Notes: generated from the letters alone by a model not told the origin. A stretch of DNA of 6,976 bases from an uncultured Bacteroidota bacterium (GCA_937899145.1 CALBPW010000018.1:1-6976), one strand, 5' to 3'; counted from the stretch's first letter, positions 1-5,932 are shown. Made by a program: numbers and translations.

Positions 1-540
1 CTTAGGCGTAGCGGTTGCTGTAAGCGCGATAATTGGAGCGCGCCCAATTTCATCAACACGCGAACGAATGCTGCGATACTCGGGGCGGAAATCGTGTCCC
101 CATTCTGAAATACAATGCGCTTCATCAATAGCGTAAAACGAAATCTTTATCTGCTTCAAAAACTGAATGTTGTCTTCTTTTGCAAGCGATTCCGGCGCCA
201 CGTAAAGCAATTTCGTTTTTTTGGCTAACACATCATCTTTAACATTCTGTATTTCAACCTTATTAAGCGACGAATTTAAGAAATGCGCTATTCCATCTTC
301 CTCACTAAAACCGCGAATGGCATCAACTTGATTTTTCATAAGTGCTATAAGCGGCGATATTACTATGGCAGTGCCTTCTTGCAACATTGCCGGAAGTTGG
401 TAACAAAGCGATTTTCCACCGCCTGTAGGCATCAATACAAAGGTGTCGCGACCATCGAGAATGTTCTGTATAATCGCCTCCTGATTGCCTTTGAATGTAT
501 CAAATCCAAAGTACTGCTTTAAATAATCTTTTAATTCCAT
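1..540 (-). CDS. recQ: ATP-dependent DNA helicase RecQ, N-terminal part (runs off the left edge)
   Basis: The minus strand reads from ATG at 540 without a stop to position 1, giving 180 residues of a superfamily 2 helicase. Motifs appear in RecQ order: a motif 0-like FGFDTFKGNQ (residues 11-20), Walker A MPTGGGKS (37-44) continuing LCYQLPA, motif Ia VISPLIALMKNQVD (60-73), LYVAPE (112-117), Walker B DEAHC (139-143), the RecQ-specific aromatic loop SEWGHDFRPEY (145-155), and motif III ALTATATP (172-179). RecQ unwinds DNA 3' to 5' in recombination and replication-fork repair. The second RecA-like domain, zinc-binding, winged-helix and HRDC regions would lie outside the window, so I cannot tell which RecQ paralogue this is. 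It is divergently transcribed from kdsD. The start is the only Met before the FGFD motif and is preceded by AT-rich DNA. Confidence 0.95.
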   Translation of the reverse strand, partial: MELKDYLKQYFGFDTFKGNQEAIIQNILDGRDTFVLMPTGGGKSLCYQLPAMLQEGTAIVISPLIALMKNQVDAIRGFSEEDGIAHFLNSSLNKVEIQNVKDDVLAKKTKLLYVAPESLAKEDNIQFLKQIKISFYAIDEAHCISEWGHDFRPEYRSIRSRVDEIGRAPIIALTATATPK

Positions 541-609
541 TTTGTGTCGTTTAACGGAATAATAAATTTAATCAAATTTTGTTACCGTTTATATTTTTGT
601 CAATATTTT

Positions 610-633
610 TAGTGCGTATTTTTTTTCGCACTA
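610..633. repeat. Perfect 7-bp inverted repeat in the recQ/kdsD intergenic region
   Basis: TAGTGCG (610-616) and CGCACTA (627-633) are perfect inverted repeats around a ten-base loop, TATTTTTTTT. An outer AT-rich pair, ATATTTTT (603-610) and AAAAATAT (644-651), is also complementary, with one base shared with the inner arm. In a recQ transcript starting near 637 the hairpin would lie at the very 5' end. It is not a typical terminator, because neither strand has a T-run directly after the stem. An operator between the divergent promoters or an mRNA 5' stabilising stem are both possible. Function is unknown. Confidence 0.5.
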
Positions 634-642
634 TTGCGTTAG

Positions 643-650
643 CAAAAATA
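643..650 (-). promoter_or_regulatory. Candidate -7 promoter element for recQ (TATTTTTG)
   Basis: The plus strand CAAAAATA reads TATTTTTG on the minus strand, a perfect match to the Bacteroidota -7 consensus TAnnTTTG. It would give a leader of about 100 bases before the recQ ATG, beginning with a strong hairpin. I see no TTG at the usual -33 distance. The area is so AT-rich that a chance match is possible. Confidence 0.4.
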
Positions 651-664
651 TGTCAACTATTTTA

Positions 665-694
665 TTTTGAATAATGGTGTCAACACTAATTTTG
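665..694 (+). promoter_or_regulatory. Candidate kdsD promoter (TTTTG, 17-bp spacer, TAATTTTG)
   Basis: TAATTTTG at 687-694 fits the Bacteroidota -7 element TAnnTTTG exactly, and TTTTG at 665-669 supplies a -33 TTG at a 17-bp spacing. The predicted transcript start is roughly 15-20 bases before the kdsD ATG at 719. Both boxes, the spacing and the position agree, so this is the best two-box promoter in the window. Confidence 0.55.
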
Positions 695-718
695 AGCCAA
701 TTTATTTTTAAATAGAAG

Positions 719-1687
719 ATGAAAAGTAAATCTGAAATAATCCGCATTGCAACCAGTGTTGTTGAACAAGAAAACAGCACAATCAGTCATCTGAAAAGCC
801 TAATTGACGACGATTTCGCACGTGCTGTTGAGCTGATTTTCAACAGTAAAGGCAGATTAGTTGTAACAGGGATTGGGAAAAGCGCCATCATTGCACAAAA
901 AATTGTGGCGACAATGAATTCAACAGGCACCCCCGCTCTTTTTATGCACGCAGCCGATGCTATTCATGGCGATTTGGGTATGATTCAAGACGATGATATT
1001 GTGATGTTGCTATCGCGAAGCGGAAGCACACCGGAAATAAAAGTACTGGTACCTATACTGAAAATGCGCCATTGCACAATGATTGCTATGGTGAGCGACA
1101 CACAATCGTTTCTCGCCCAACATACTGATATTGTGATAAACGCCTACGCAGCACACGAGGCGTGTCCGAACAATTTGGCGCCAACATCGAGCACAACAGC
1201 ACAACTTGTTATGGGCGACGCGTTGGCTGTGGCGCTGCTTGAGTGCCGCGGATTTACGCCTGCCGATTTTGCCAAATATCACCCGGGTGGCGCGCTTGGC
1301 AAAAAGCTCTATATGCGCGTTAGCGACCTTTACCTCAACAACGAAAAGCCGCAAGTGCTTGCCTCCGACAACATCAAACGTGTGATTATGGAGATGACAT
1401 CGAAACGACTTGGTGCAACGGTTGTACTTGATGCCGAAAACAATTTACTTGGCATCATCACCGATGGCGATTTGCGCCGAATGCTTGTGTCGGAACGCGA
1501 TATTAACAACCTGACTGCCAAAGATATAATGTCAACTTCGCCAAAAACAATTGACGAAAACGAAATGGCTGTAAACGCTTTTCATCTTATGGAACAAAAT
1601 CATATCACACAACTTGTTGTACTTCAAAACGACAAGTATGCCGGGATAATTCATATTCACGATATTTTGCAAGAAGGAATTGTATAA
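719..1687 (+). CDS. kdsD: D-arabinose-5-phosphate isomerase, KpsF/GutQ family
   Basis: This 322-residue protein has the full family layout: an SIS domain (about 35-175) followed by two CBS domains (about 203-262 and 268-320). It interconverts D-ribulose 5-phosphate and D-arabinose 5-phosphate, the first committed step to Kdo, the inner-core sugar of LPS; the enzyme is cytoplasmic. Recognisable signatures are GIGKSA (51-56, with the conserved Lys54), STGTPALFMHAADAIHGDLGMI-like sequence (68-89), SGSTPEI (101-107), HEACPNNLAPTSSTT (146-160) and YHPGGALGK (187-195, with the conserved His188). The first CBS has GIITDGDLRR (245-254). All expected polar active-site positions of the family are present (Lys54, Glu106, Glu147, His188), so it should be active. 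Length is normal for KdsD. The ATG at 719 is preceded by an A-rich stretch and lies 24 bases after a perfect -7 element. It is monocistronic as far as the window shows. Confidence 0.95.
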   Translation: MKSKSEIIRIATSVVEQENSTISHLKSLIDDDFARAVELIFNSKGRLVVTGIGKSAIIAQKIVATMNSTGTPALFMHAADAIHGDLGMIQDDDIVMLLSRSGSTPEIKVLVPILKMRHCTMIAMVSDTQSFLAQHTDIVINAYAAHEACPNNLAPTSSTTAQLVMGDALAVALLECRGFTPADFAKYHPGGALGKKLYMRVSDLYLNNEKPQVLASDNIKRVIMEMTSKRLGATVVLDAENNLLGIITDGDLRRMLVSERDINNLTAKDIMSTSPKTIDENEMAVNAFHLMEQNHITQLVVLQNDKYAGIIHIHDILQEGIV

Positions 1688-1724
1688 AAACACAAATGGT
1701 AAACTAAATATTTAATACAAAGAC

Positions 1725-1744
1725 AAATACATATTGTATTTTGT
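1725..1744 (+). terminator. Weak candidate terminator after kdsD
   Basis: AAATACA (1725-1731) and TGTATTT (1735-1741) can form a 7-bp stem with a three-base loop, followed by TGTT. The stem has only one G-C pair and no long U-tract, so it is a weak candidate. It is the only hairpin close to the kdsD stop that I could find. Confidence 0.3.
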
Positions 1745-1804
1745 TCTAACCGACACTGAAAACAAAATTATCAAATCGACTTTAATCTGGTCTAACTAAT
1801 TAAA

Positions 1805-1836
1805 GATGATTCAGGATTCCAAACTTGCCAATCATC
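1805..1836. repeat. 7-bp inverted repeat upstream of the oxoamine synthase gene
   Basis: GATGATT (1805-1811) and AATCATC (1830-1836) are perfect inverted repeats separated by 18 bases, about 45 bases upstream of the -7 element at 1880. The geometry would fit a dimeric regulator site, but in DNA this AT-rich a 7-bp match can arise by chance. Confidence 0.25.
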
Positions 1837-1879
1837 AAAAATAAGTTAAATTACCACTACCATAATTCGTTGTAAAACG

Positions 1880-1887
1880 TACATTTG
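1880..1887 (+). promoter_or_regulatory. Candidate -7 promoter element for the oxoamine synthase gene (TACATTTG)
   Basis: TACATTTG matches TAnnTTTG exactly and lies 39 bases before the GTG at 1927, which leaves a leader of about 30-35 bases. No TTG sits at 17-23 bases upstream, so only the -7 half is supported. The last three bases (TTG at 1885) are an in-frame possible start codon, but they would lie upstream of the transcript start if this is the promoter. Confidence 0.5.
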
Positions 1888-1926
1888 CATCGCTTAAAAA
1901 GATTACATAACTTAAATAATACTAAA

Positions 1927-3192
1927 GTGGACATTTTTGAAAGAATTGAAGAATCGACGGGCGGTCCAATTGGCCAGTACCGCGAGAAAGCCGAGGGGTA
2001 CTACTCATTCCCAAAACTTGAAGGAGAGATAGGCCCTCACATGAAATTCCAAGGCAACGATGTTCTTTGCTGGAGTTTGAACAACTATCTTGGACTTGCC
2101 AATCACCCTGAAATTCGCAAAGTTGATGGTGAAGCAGCTGTTCGTTGGGGGTTGGCTTATCCAATGGGTAGCCGTATGCTGACTGGCAACACTGAACTTC
2201 ACGAAAAACTTGAACACATGTTAGCCAAATTTGAGAAAAAAGAAGCGGCATTCTTGTTCAACTTTGGTTATCAGGGAATTGTATCAACCATCGACTCTCT
2301 ACTAACACGCCACGATGTTATCGTTTTTGATGCCGAATGCCACGCTTGCCTTATGGACGGAAAACGCTTACACCAAGGCAAAGCATTCTCTTACAAACAC
2401 AACGACATTGTTAGTTGCGAGCAAAAACTGAAAGTGGCTTGCAAAGTAGCCGAAGAACAAGGCGGCGGCGTACTGCTGATTACCGAAGGCGTTTACGGAA
2501 TGACTGGCGCACTCGGCATTCTCGACCAAATTGCTGCACTCAAAAAGAAATACAGCTTCCGCATTATGATTGACGATGCCCACGGCTTTGGTGTTATGGG
2601 ACCTCACGGTCGCGGCACATCAGAACATTTTGGCGTTATGGACGACATCGATATTTACATTGGTGCTTACGCAAAATCGATGGCAATAATCGGTGGCTTC
2701 ATCGCAACAAAAAAATGCGTTATCGACTATCTGCGCTACAATATGCGTTCACAAATCTACGCCAAAGCACTACCAATGCCAATTGTAGAAGGTTGCATCA
2801 AACGCTTAGAAATTATCGACAGTCCGGAAGGCGACGAACTGCGCCAAAAACTTTGGACTATCACTCGCCGTCTGCAAGACGGTTTCCGCAATCTTGGTTT
2901 CGATATTGGTCCCGCCGAGGCTTGCGTATCGCCAGTACACATTTACGGCGGAGTGCCACAAGCAACAGCAATGGCATACGAGTTGCGTGAAAAATACAAG
3001 ATTTTCTGCTCAATTGTAGTTTATCCTGTAATTCCACCGGGAATGATTATCTTCCGCATCATCTCAACAGCCGCACACTCAATTGAAGACGTTGACTACA
3101 CACTGAACGCCTTCAAAGAAATAAAAGAAAAACTTGACAATGGCTACTACGATAACTGCGAGATTCAATCGAAAGCACAACTGATGGATTAA
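1927..3192 (+). CDS. PLP-dependent alpha-oxoamine synthase (serine palmitoyltransferase-like)
   Basis: A fold-type I PLP enzyme of the alpha-oxoamine synthase family, which condenses an amino acid with an acyl-thioester and releases CO2 (AONS, KBL, SPT, cysteate acyltransferase). With the GTG start it has 421 residues, close to the family norm. Landmarks in that numbering are WSLNNYLGL (49-57), YPMGSRMLTG (78-87), ECHACLMDG (137-145, with the His that stacks on PLP), IDDAHGFGVMGPHGRGT (215-231, with the Asp and His that bind PLP), AYAKS (247-251, Schiff-base Lys250) and PPGMIIFRIISTAAHS near the C-terminus. GTG 1927 is preferred because the protein then begins (M)DIFERIEES, as I recall for close Bacteroidota relatives. 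The 14-residue TTG extension from 1885 would begin inside the promoter element. Many Bacteroidota carry several paralogues. This one is not the classic GTFSKS-type SPT, so the amino-acid and acyl substrates are not settled. Sphingolipid or sulfonolipid base synthesis is plausible. No bio genes lie nearby, which weighs against BioF. Confidence 0.88.
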   Translation: MDIFERIEESTGGPIGQYREKAEGYYSFPKLEGEIGPHMKFQGNDVLCWSLNNYLGLANHPEIRKVDGEAAVRWGLAYPMGSRMLTGNTELHEKLEHMLAKFEKKEAAFLFNFGYQGIVSTIDSLLTRHDVIVFDAECHACLMDGKRLHQGKAFSYKHNDIVSCEQKLKVACKVAEEQGGGVLLITEGVYGMTGALGILDQIAALKKKYSFRIMIDDAHGFGVMGPHGRGTSEHFGVMDDIDIYIGAYAKSMAIIGGFIATKKCVIDYLRYNMRSQIYAKALPMPIVEGCIKRLEIIDSPEGDELRQKLWTITRRLQDGFRNLGFDIGPAEACVSPVHIYGGVPQATAMAYELREKYKIFCSIVVYPVIPPGMIIFRIISTAAHSIEDVDYTLNAFKEIKEKLDNGYYDNCEIQSKAQLMD

Positions 3193-3211
3193 CCAGTTGC
3201 TCACAATAATT

Positions 3212-3247
3212 AAGCCGGACCCGCAAAAGTTCGGCTTTTTTGTTTTT
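3212..3247 (+). terminator. Intrinsic terminator after the oxoamine synthase gene
   Basis: AAGCCGGAC (3212-3220) pairs with GTTCGGCTT (3229-3237) in a nine-base-pair stem with one G-U pair and an eight-base loop. It is followed by a T-rich tail broken by one G (3238-3247). It lies 19 bases after the stop codon and separates this gene from the propeller gene, which has its own -7 element just downstream. Confidence 0.85.
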
Positions 3248-3270
3248 AAGCCGGCATAAGCGATTTTTTT

Positions 3271-3278
3271 TAGTTTTG
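3271..3278 (+). promoter_or_regulatory. Candidate -7 promoter element for the propeller gene (TAGTTTTG)
   Basis: TAGTTTTG is a perfect TAnnTTTG match 16 bases before the ATG at 3295, after the upstream terminator. The transcript would have a very short A-rich leader of roughly ten bases. The nearest upstream TTG (3240-3242) is 28 bases away, too far for a standard -33 box. Confidence 0.5.
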
Positions 3279-3294
3279 CACAAACAAAAAAACT

Positions 3295-4344
3295 ATGAGA
3301 ACAATTATTCTATTGCTAATTAGCGGTTTAGCGTCTTTTGCGCCAGCACAAGATGGCATTAAAAAAATACATATCGACGGGCATTTTTACTCAACACCCA
3401 TAGTAACTTCTGATGACAACGTTGTTATCGCATCGCATAACAAAACAATATACCTATTTAATAATAAAGGCGAACTGCAAAACTCTTACACCACCAACGG
3501 CTGGGTTCATGCCACTCCTAAACAATTAGATAATAGCCAGATAGCCATCGGCAGTTACGACAAATGTTTCTACTTTCTTGATAAAGAAGGTAACTTTCTG
3601 AAAAAAATAAACCCCAAAGCAGGAAAAATATTTACCGAACCTATCGAATTGGGACACAATAAAATAGCTTTCGGCACAGGCAAGGGAAAAATTATGTTTT
3701 ACGATATGACAGCCGACTCACTCTACTACGCAAAAGTAGGGCACATTATGCACGGCTCGCCACTTACACTATCGAACGGAAAAATGACGATTGGAGGCAA
3801 CGGACGACGCATTTTTATAATCGACACCGCCGCAAATGTGCTTGCCAACTACAAAACAAAAGGTTGGATAATGCACTCAAAACCCACAGAAACTATTGAC
3901 GGACAGATTGTTGTAGGCTCATACGATAAAAATTTGTACTCAATTGACACCGCTGCAAATCTGAATTGGAAGTTCAAAACAAAAGGACGAATACACAGTT
4001 CGATTCGACAAATGCCAAACGGCAACTTAGTTTTTGGCTCGTTCGACAAAAATATTTACTGTGTCGCCCCAAATGGCAAATTGGTTAACAAGTACACCAC
4101 AAAAAAACGCGTAGTATCATCACCTGCCACTGTAAACGATTCAGTATTTGCGATTTGCGGAATTGATGGCGGCGTTTATTTCTTAAATTCCGACGGACAG
4201 CTGCTTGGCAAATTTCAAGCCGAGGGAAAATTCTTTTCAACCCCAATCGCTATGCACGACGGCACAATTTTTTGCTGTACAACCGACGGAAATCTATATT
4301 TCATCAGCCCTGAAGCTGTACAGAAGATTTTAAACGGATTGTAA
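3295..4344 (+). CDS. Exported PQQ-like eight-repeat beta-propeller protein
   Basis: A 349-residue protein with an N-terminal signal peptide (hydrophobic core about 3-16, probable cleavage after APA at 16-18). There is no lipobox Cys, so it is probably soluble in the periplasm or secreted. The rest is eight tandem repeats of about 40 residues, beginning near residues 29, 69, 110, 149, 190, 231, 271 and 311. Each follows the pattern G-x-hydrophobic-x-S/H-x-P, then I-x-h-G-S-x-D-K-x-h-Y-x-h-D, then a strand ending in a K-T-K/T-T-N turn. This is the PQQ-like/quinoprotein propeller fold seen in BamB and related proteins, and the repeats would close as an eight-bladed ring. Nothing shows a catalytic or PQQ-binding site, so a scaffold or ligand-binding role is inferred. 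It has its own -7 element and follows a terminator, so it is probably not co-transcribed with the upstream gene. Its stop lies 8 bases from the convergent metX stop. Confidence 0.85.
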   Translation: MRTIILLLISGLASFAPAQDGIKKIHIDGHFYSTPIVTSDDNVVIASHNKTIYLFNNKGELQNSYTTNGWVHATPKQLDNSQIAIGSYDKCFYFLDKEGNFLKKINPKAGKIFTEPIELGHNKIAFGTGKGKIMFYDMTADSLYYAKVGHIMHGSPLTLSNGKMTIGGNGRRIFIIDTAANVLANYKTKGWIMHSKPTETIDGQIVVGSYDKNLYSIDTAANLNWKFKTKGRIHSSIRQMPNGNLVFGSFDKNIYCVAPNGKLVNKYTTKKRVVSSPATVNDSVFAICGIDGGVYFLNSDGQLLGKFQAEGKFFSTPIAMHDGTIFCCTTDGNLYFISPEAVQKILNGL

Positions 4345-4352
4345 TGCTATCC

Positions 4353-5420
4353 CTAAATTTCTCTATTCAAAAATTGTGTATAAATCTTGCTTTGCTTCTC
4401 AAACTCAAGCAAAAAGCCGTCATGACCATAAACCGATGCCAAAATACGCAGCACACTTCCTTTTATACCTTTGTGTATAATCAACTGATCCTCAACAGGA
4501 AATAGAATGTCAGTATCGATACCGATGACAAGTGTGCGTGCTGTAATGCGCCCAAGCGCTGCCTGAAAACCATCGCGGCCGCGCCCGACATTGTGCGAGT
4601 CAAGAGCTTTCGATAAAGTATAGTACGAATAAGCATTAAAGCGATCGGCAAGTTTGTTGCCCTGATGCACTTGATACGAACTGACGCGGAAATGGTCGAG
4701 TTTATCAAGGTCGTTTGGGTCTTCGGCTTGTGTGCGATTGAATGTCTCGCGATTGCGATAACTTATAAGAGCCATTGCGCGTGCCGATTTTAATCCAAGT
4801 TCCCCACCATTCGGGTTGTCGTCGTAAAATGTTTGATCGGCCTCAATTGCCATACGTTGAGCCTCATTGAAAGCCGATACCCATGGTGTATTAACGGCTG
4901 TTGTGGCCACAAAAAAGGCGTTTTTAATAAGCGGCGGATTGCTGATAGCCCACTCAATGGCTTGATGTCCACCAATTGAACAACCAAGTATTATCTCTAT
5001 TGAGTTGATACCAAGATGTTTGCGCAAAATCTCGTGAGCTTTCACTTGGTCGCGGACGGTGATGAGCGGAAAACTGCGGTAATAAGGAGTGCCCGTTTTT
5101 GGGTTGACGCTAAGCGGACCTGTTGTGCCGTAACATGAGCCTAAAATATTGGCACACACGATGAAATATTTTGCCGGATCGAAAAATTTGCCCTCGCCTA
5201 CCATTCCCGGCCACCAATCAACGGGGTCGGCATTAGCCGTGTAAGCATGGCACATCCACACTACATTGCTTTGGTCGGCATTCATTGTGCCGTAAGTAAC
5301 GTAGGCAATGTCAAGTTCGGGCAAACGCTCGCCGCATTCAAGATCGAGCCCTCCGCTATAATGGTAGTATTTAACACTTCTGCCGCCATCGTGCGACAAA
5401 TACTTATCTTGAATAATCAT
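4353..5420 (-). CDS. metX: Homoserine O-acyltransferase MetX (alpha/beta hydrolase fold)
   Basis: A 355-residue enzyme from ATG 5420. It acylates L-homoserine, usually with acetyl-CoA, for methionine synthesis by direct sulfhydrylation. Visible landmarks are the N-terminal strand LPELDIAYVTYGTMN (33-47), CHAYTANADPVDWWPG (57-72), ANILGSCYGTTGP (90-102), the region FPLITVRDQVKA (117-128), the nucleophile elbow GCSIGGHQAIEW (146-157, Ser148), GIDTDILFPVEDQ (300-312, with the triad Asp, probably Asp304) and YGHDGFLLE (331-339, His333). Relatives usually read GGSMGG at the elbow; the Cys and Ile here are mild variants. Family members can use succinyl-CoA instead, and I cannot decide the acyl donor by eye. 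The 15-codon extension to TTG 5465 is rejected: it is hydrophobic, unlike relatives, and ATG 5420 fits the usual N-terminus. A SAM-I riboswitch lies upstream on the same strand, which confirms a methionine role. The gene is convergent with the propeller gene. Confidence 0.95.
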   Translation of the reverse strand: MIIQDKYLSHDGGRSVKYYHYSGGLDLECGERLPELDIAYVTYGTMNADQSNVVWMCHAYTANADPVDWWPGMVGEGKFFDPAKYFIVCANILGSCYGTTGPLSVNPKTGTPYYRSFPLITVRDQVKAHEILRKHLGINSIEIILGCSIGGHQAIEWAISNPPLIKNAFFVATTAVNTPWVSAFNEAQRMAIEADQTFYDDNPNGGELGLKSARAMALISYRNRETFNRTQAEDPNDLDKLDHFRVSSYQVHQGNKLADRFNAYSYYTLSKALDSHNVGRGRDGFQAALGRITARTLVIGIDTDILFPVEDQLIIHKGIKGSVLRILASVYGHDGFLLEFEKQSKIYTQFLNREI

Positions 5421-5462
5421 TGTTACCGATTTTAAAAGTTTGAAAAAAGAAAATGGCAAATT

Positions 5463-5477
5463 CAACCGTTTTGGTTG
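5463..5477 (-). other. Small hairpin before metX
   Basis: On the minus strand CAACC, five bases, then GGTTG form a perfect 5-bp stem about 40 bases before the metX start. A T-rich stretch follows several bases later. It could be a weak attenuator or part of the riboswitch expression platform, but the stem is short and the T-run is not adjacent. Confidence 0.25.
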
Positions 5478-5488
5478 TAACTAATTGT

Positions 5489-5593
5489 TTAACAATTTGA
5501 TATAAGAGAATAATAGCGCACCTGTTGGCGCATCGACGATTTGGTTGAACCTTCGAAATAAAATTCGATTCTATTGTAGTAATTTGCGTTCAT
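5489..5593 (-). CDS. Candidate 34-codon leader ORF between the SAM-I riboswitch and metX
   Basis: On the minus strand ATG at 5593 opens a frame of 34 codons ending in TAA at 5489-5491. The peptide begins MNANYYNRIEFYFEG and ends RQQVRYYSLISNC. It starts 9 bases after the 3' arm of the riboswitch P1 helix and stops 68 bases before the metX ATG. Support: the placement is striking, the stretch is richer in G+C than the DNA on either side, and the codons (CGC, TCG, GGT, GAA) look like those of the neighbouring genes. Against: an open frame this short is not rare by chance, there is no clear ribosome binding site beyond a GGA, and I do not recognise the peptide. The start would be sensitive to P1 folding, so it could be a translated leader coupled to metX. 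Function is inferred only. Confidence 0.4.
   Translation of the reverse strand: MNANYYNRIEFYFEGSTKSSMRQQVRYYSLISNC
5517..5532 (-). other. Hairpin inside the candidate leader ORF
   Basis: On the minus strand TGCGCC, a four-base AACA loop, then GGTGCG form a six-base-pair stem with two G-U pairs. No T-run follows, so it is not an ordinary terminator. It could act in attenuation together with the leader ORF. Confidence 0.3.
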
Positions 5594-5601
5594 TTCCAAT
5601 C

Positions 5602-5715
5602 TGTTATAATTCCCTGCGAACTATTCCGCTTTGGGTTAGGTATTAGCACCTTTCAAAATCAGAGAAGGTTGCTATAACTTCATCGAGCCTAATCTCTCCG
5701 TTATTCTGTATAACA
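5602..5715 (-). promoter_or_regulatory. SAM-I (S-box) riboswitch upstream of metX
   Basis: The minus strand folds as the SAM-I aptamer. P1 is TGTTATA (5715-5709) with TATAACA (5608-5602). P2 is ATAAC with GTTAT, interrupted by the kink-turn signature GGA opposite GATGA, and capped by GAG/CTC around a loop holding TTAGG. The conserved core CGATGAAG and GCAACC follows. P3 pairs ACCTT with AAGGT, and the conserved GGTGCTAATACC comes next. The P2 loop TTAGG is complementary to CCTAA just after this, giving the expected pseudoknot. A GCGGAA/TTCGC stem takes the place of P4. SAM-I riboswitches sense S-adenosylmethionine and turn off methionine genes when it is plentiful. The target here is metX, about 180 bases downstream. 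No strong terminator follows the aptamer, so control may act on translation, perhaps through the small ORF, or by another mechanism. Confidence 0.93.
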
Positions 5716-5717
5716 TC

Positions 5718-5731
5718 ACAAGTTGCCTTGT
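5718..5731 (-). other. GNRA-loop hairpin just 5' of the riboswitch
   Basis: On the minus strand ACAAG, loop GCAA, then CTTGT form a perfect 5-bp stem with a GNRA tetraloop, two bases before riboswitch P1. With the promoter at 5743-5750 it would be near the 5' end of the metX transcript and may protect it or help the aptamer fold. Confidence 0.35.
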
Positions 5732-5742
5732 AAAATGTGACG

Positions 5743-5750
5743 CAAAGTTA
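5743..5750 (-). promoter_or_regulatory. Candidate -7 promoter element for the metX leader (TAACTTTG)
   Basis: Plus-strand CAAAGTTA reads TAACTTTG on the minus strand, an exact TAnnTTTG match. It lies 27 bases before the start of riboswitch P1, exactly where a promoter for the riboswitch transcript is needed. No clear -33 TTG is visible. Confidence 0.6.
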
Positions 5751-5864
5751 TTTAGAATATTGAAAGTTGAAATGTTTTTTTTGGATAATTGACGCGGCTG
5801 CAAATCAATTTAATCGAAACAAACATTTTTTTCGGCAAGACTAAAAAACATTATCAATATTTCT
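5751..5864. other. AT-rich spacer between the divergent metX and ilvC promoters
   Basis: This is the part of the 511-base gap between metX and ilvC that the riboswitch, leader ORF and promoters do not explain. It holds runs of T and A and no convincing ORF, RNA gene or repeat. Confidence 0.5.
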
Positions 5865-5883
5865 GAAAGTATTTTTACTTTCG
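5865..5883 (+). promoter_or_regulatory. Candidate ilvC -7 element (TACTTTCG) within an inverted repeat
   Basis: TACTTTCG (5876-5883) differs from TAnnTTTG at one base and lies 49 bases before the ilvC ATG. Its first seven bases are the right arm of a perfect inverted repeat, GAAAGTA (5865-5871), spacer TTTT, TACTTTC (5876-5882). An outer CT (5863-5864) and AG (5885-5886) could extend the pairing across a two-base bulge. The repeat may be an operator over the promoter. Both ideas are tentative. Confidence 0.35.
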
Positions 5884-5932
5884 CAGTCTGGAAAAAAGTT
5901 GAGAAACAACATAATAATTTAATTAAAATAAA

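Noticed and set aside
283..522. Plus-strand open frame of 79 codons
   Set aside because: It lies antisense to recQ, whose helicase motifs are unmistakable.
1010..1354. Minus-strand open frame of 114 codons
   Set aside because: It is antisense to the kdsD SIS domain, rich in Arg and Cys, with no family features.
2715..2990. Plus-strand open frame of 91 codons in another frame
   Set aside because: It lies inside the oxoamine synthase gene and has Arg/Ser-rich shadow composition.
4345..4352. Bidirectional terminator between the propeller gene and metX
   Set aside because: The gap is 8 bases and shows no hairpin; I see no good stem in the two gene ends either.
5421..5465. Longer metX start at TTG 5465
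   Set aside because: The extra 15 residues are hydrophobic (NLPFSFFKLLK) and not a family N-terminus; ATG 5420 fits better.
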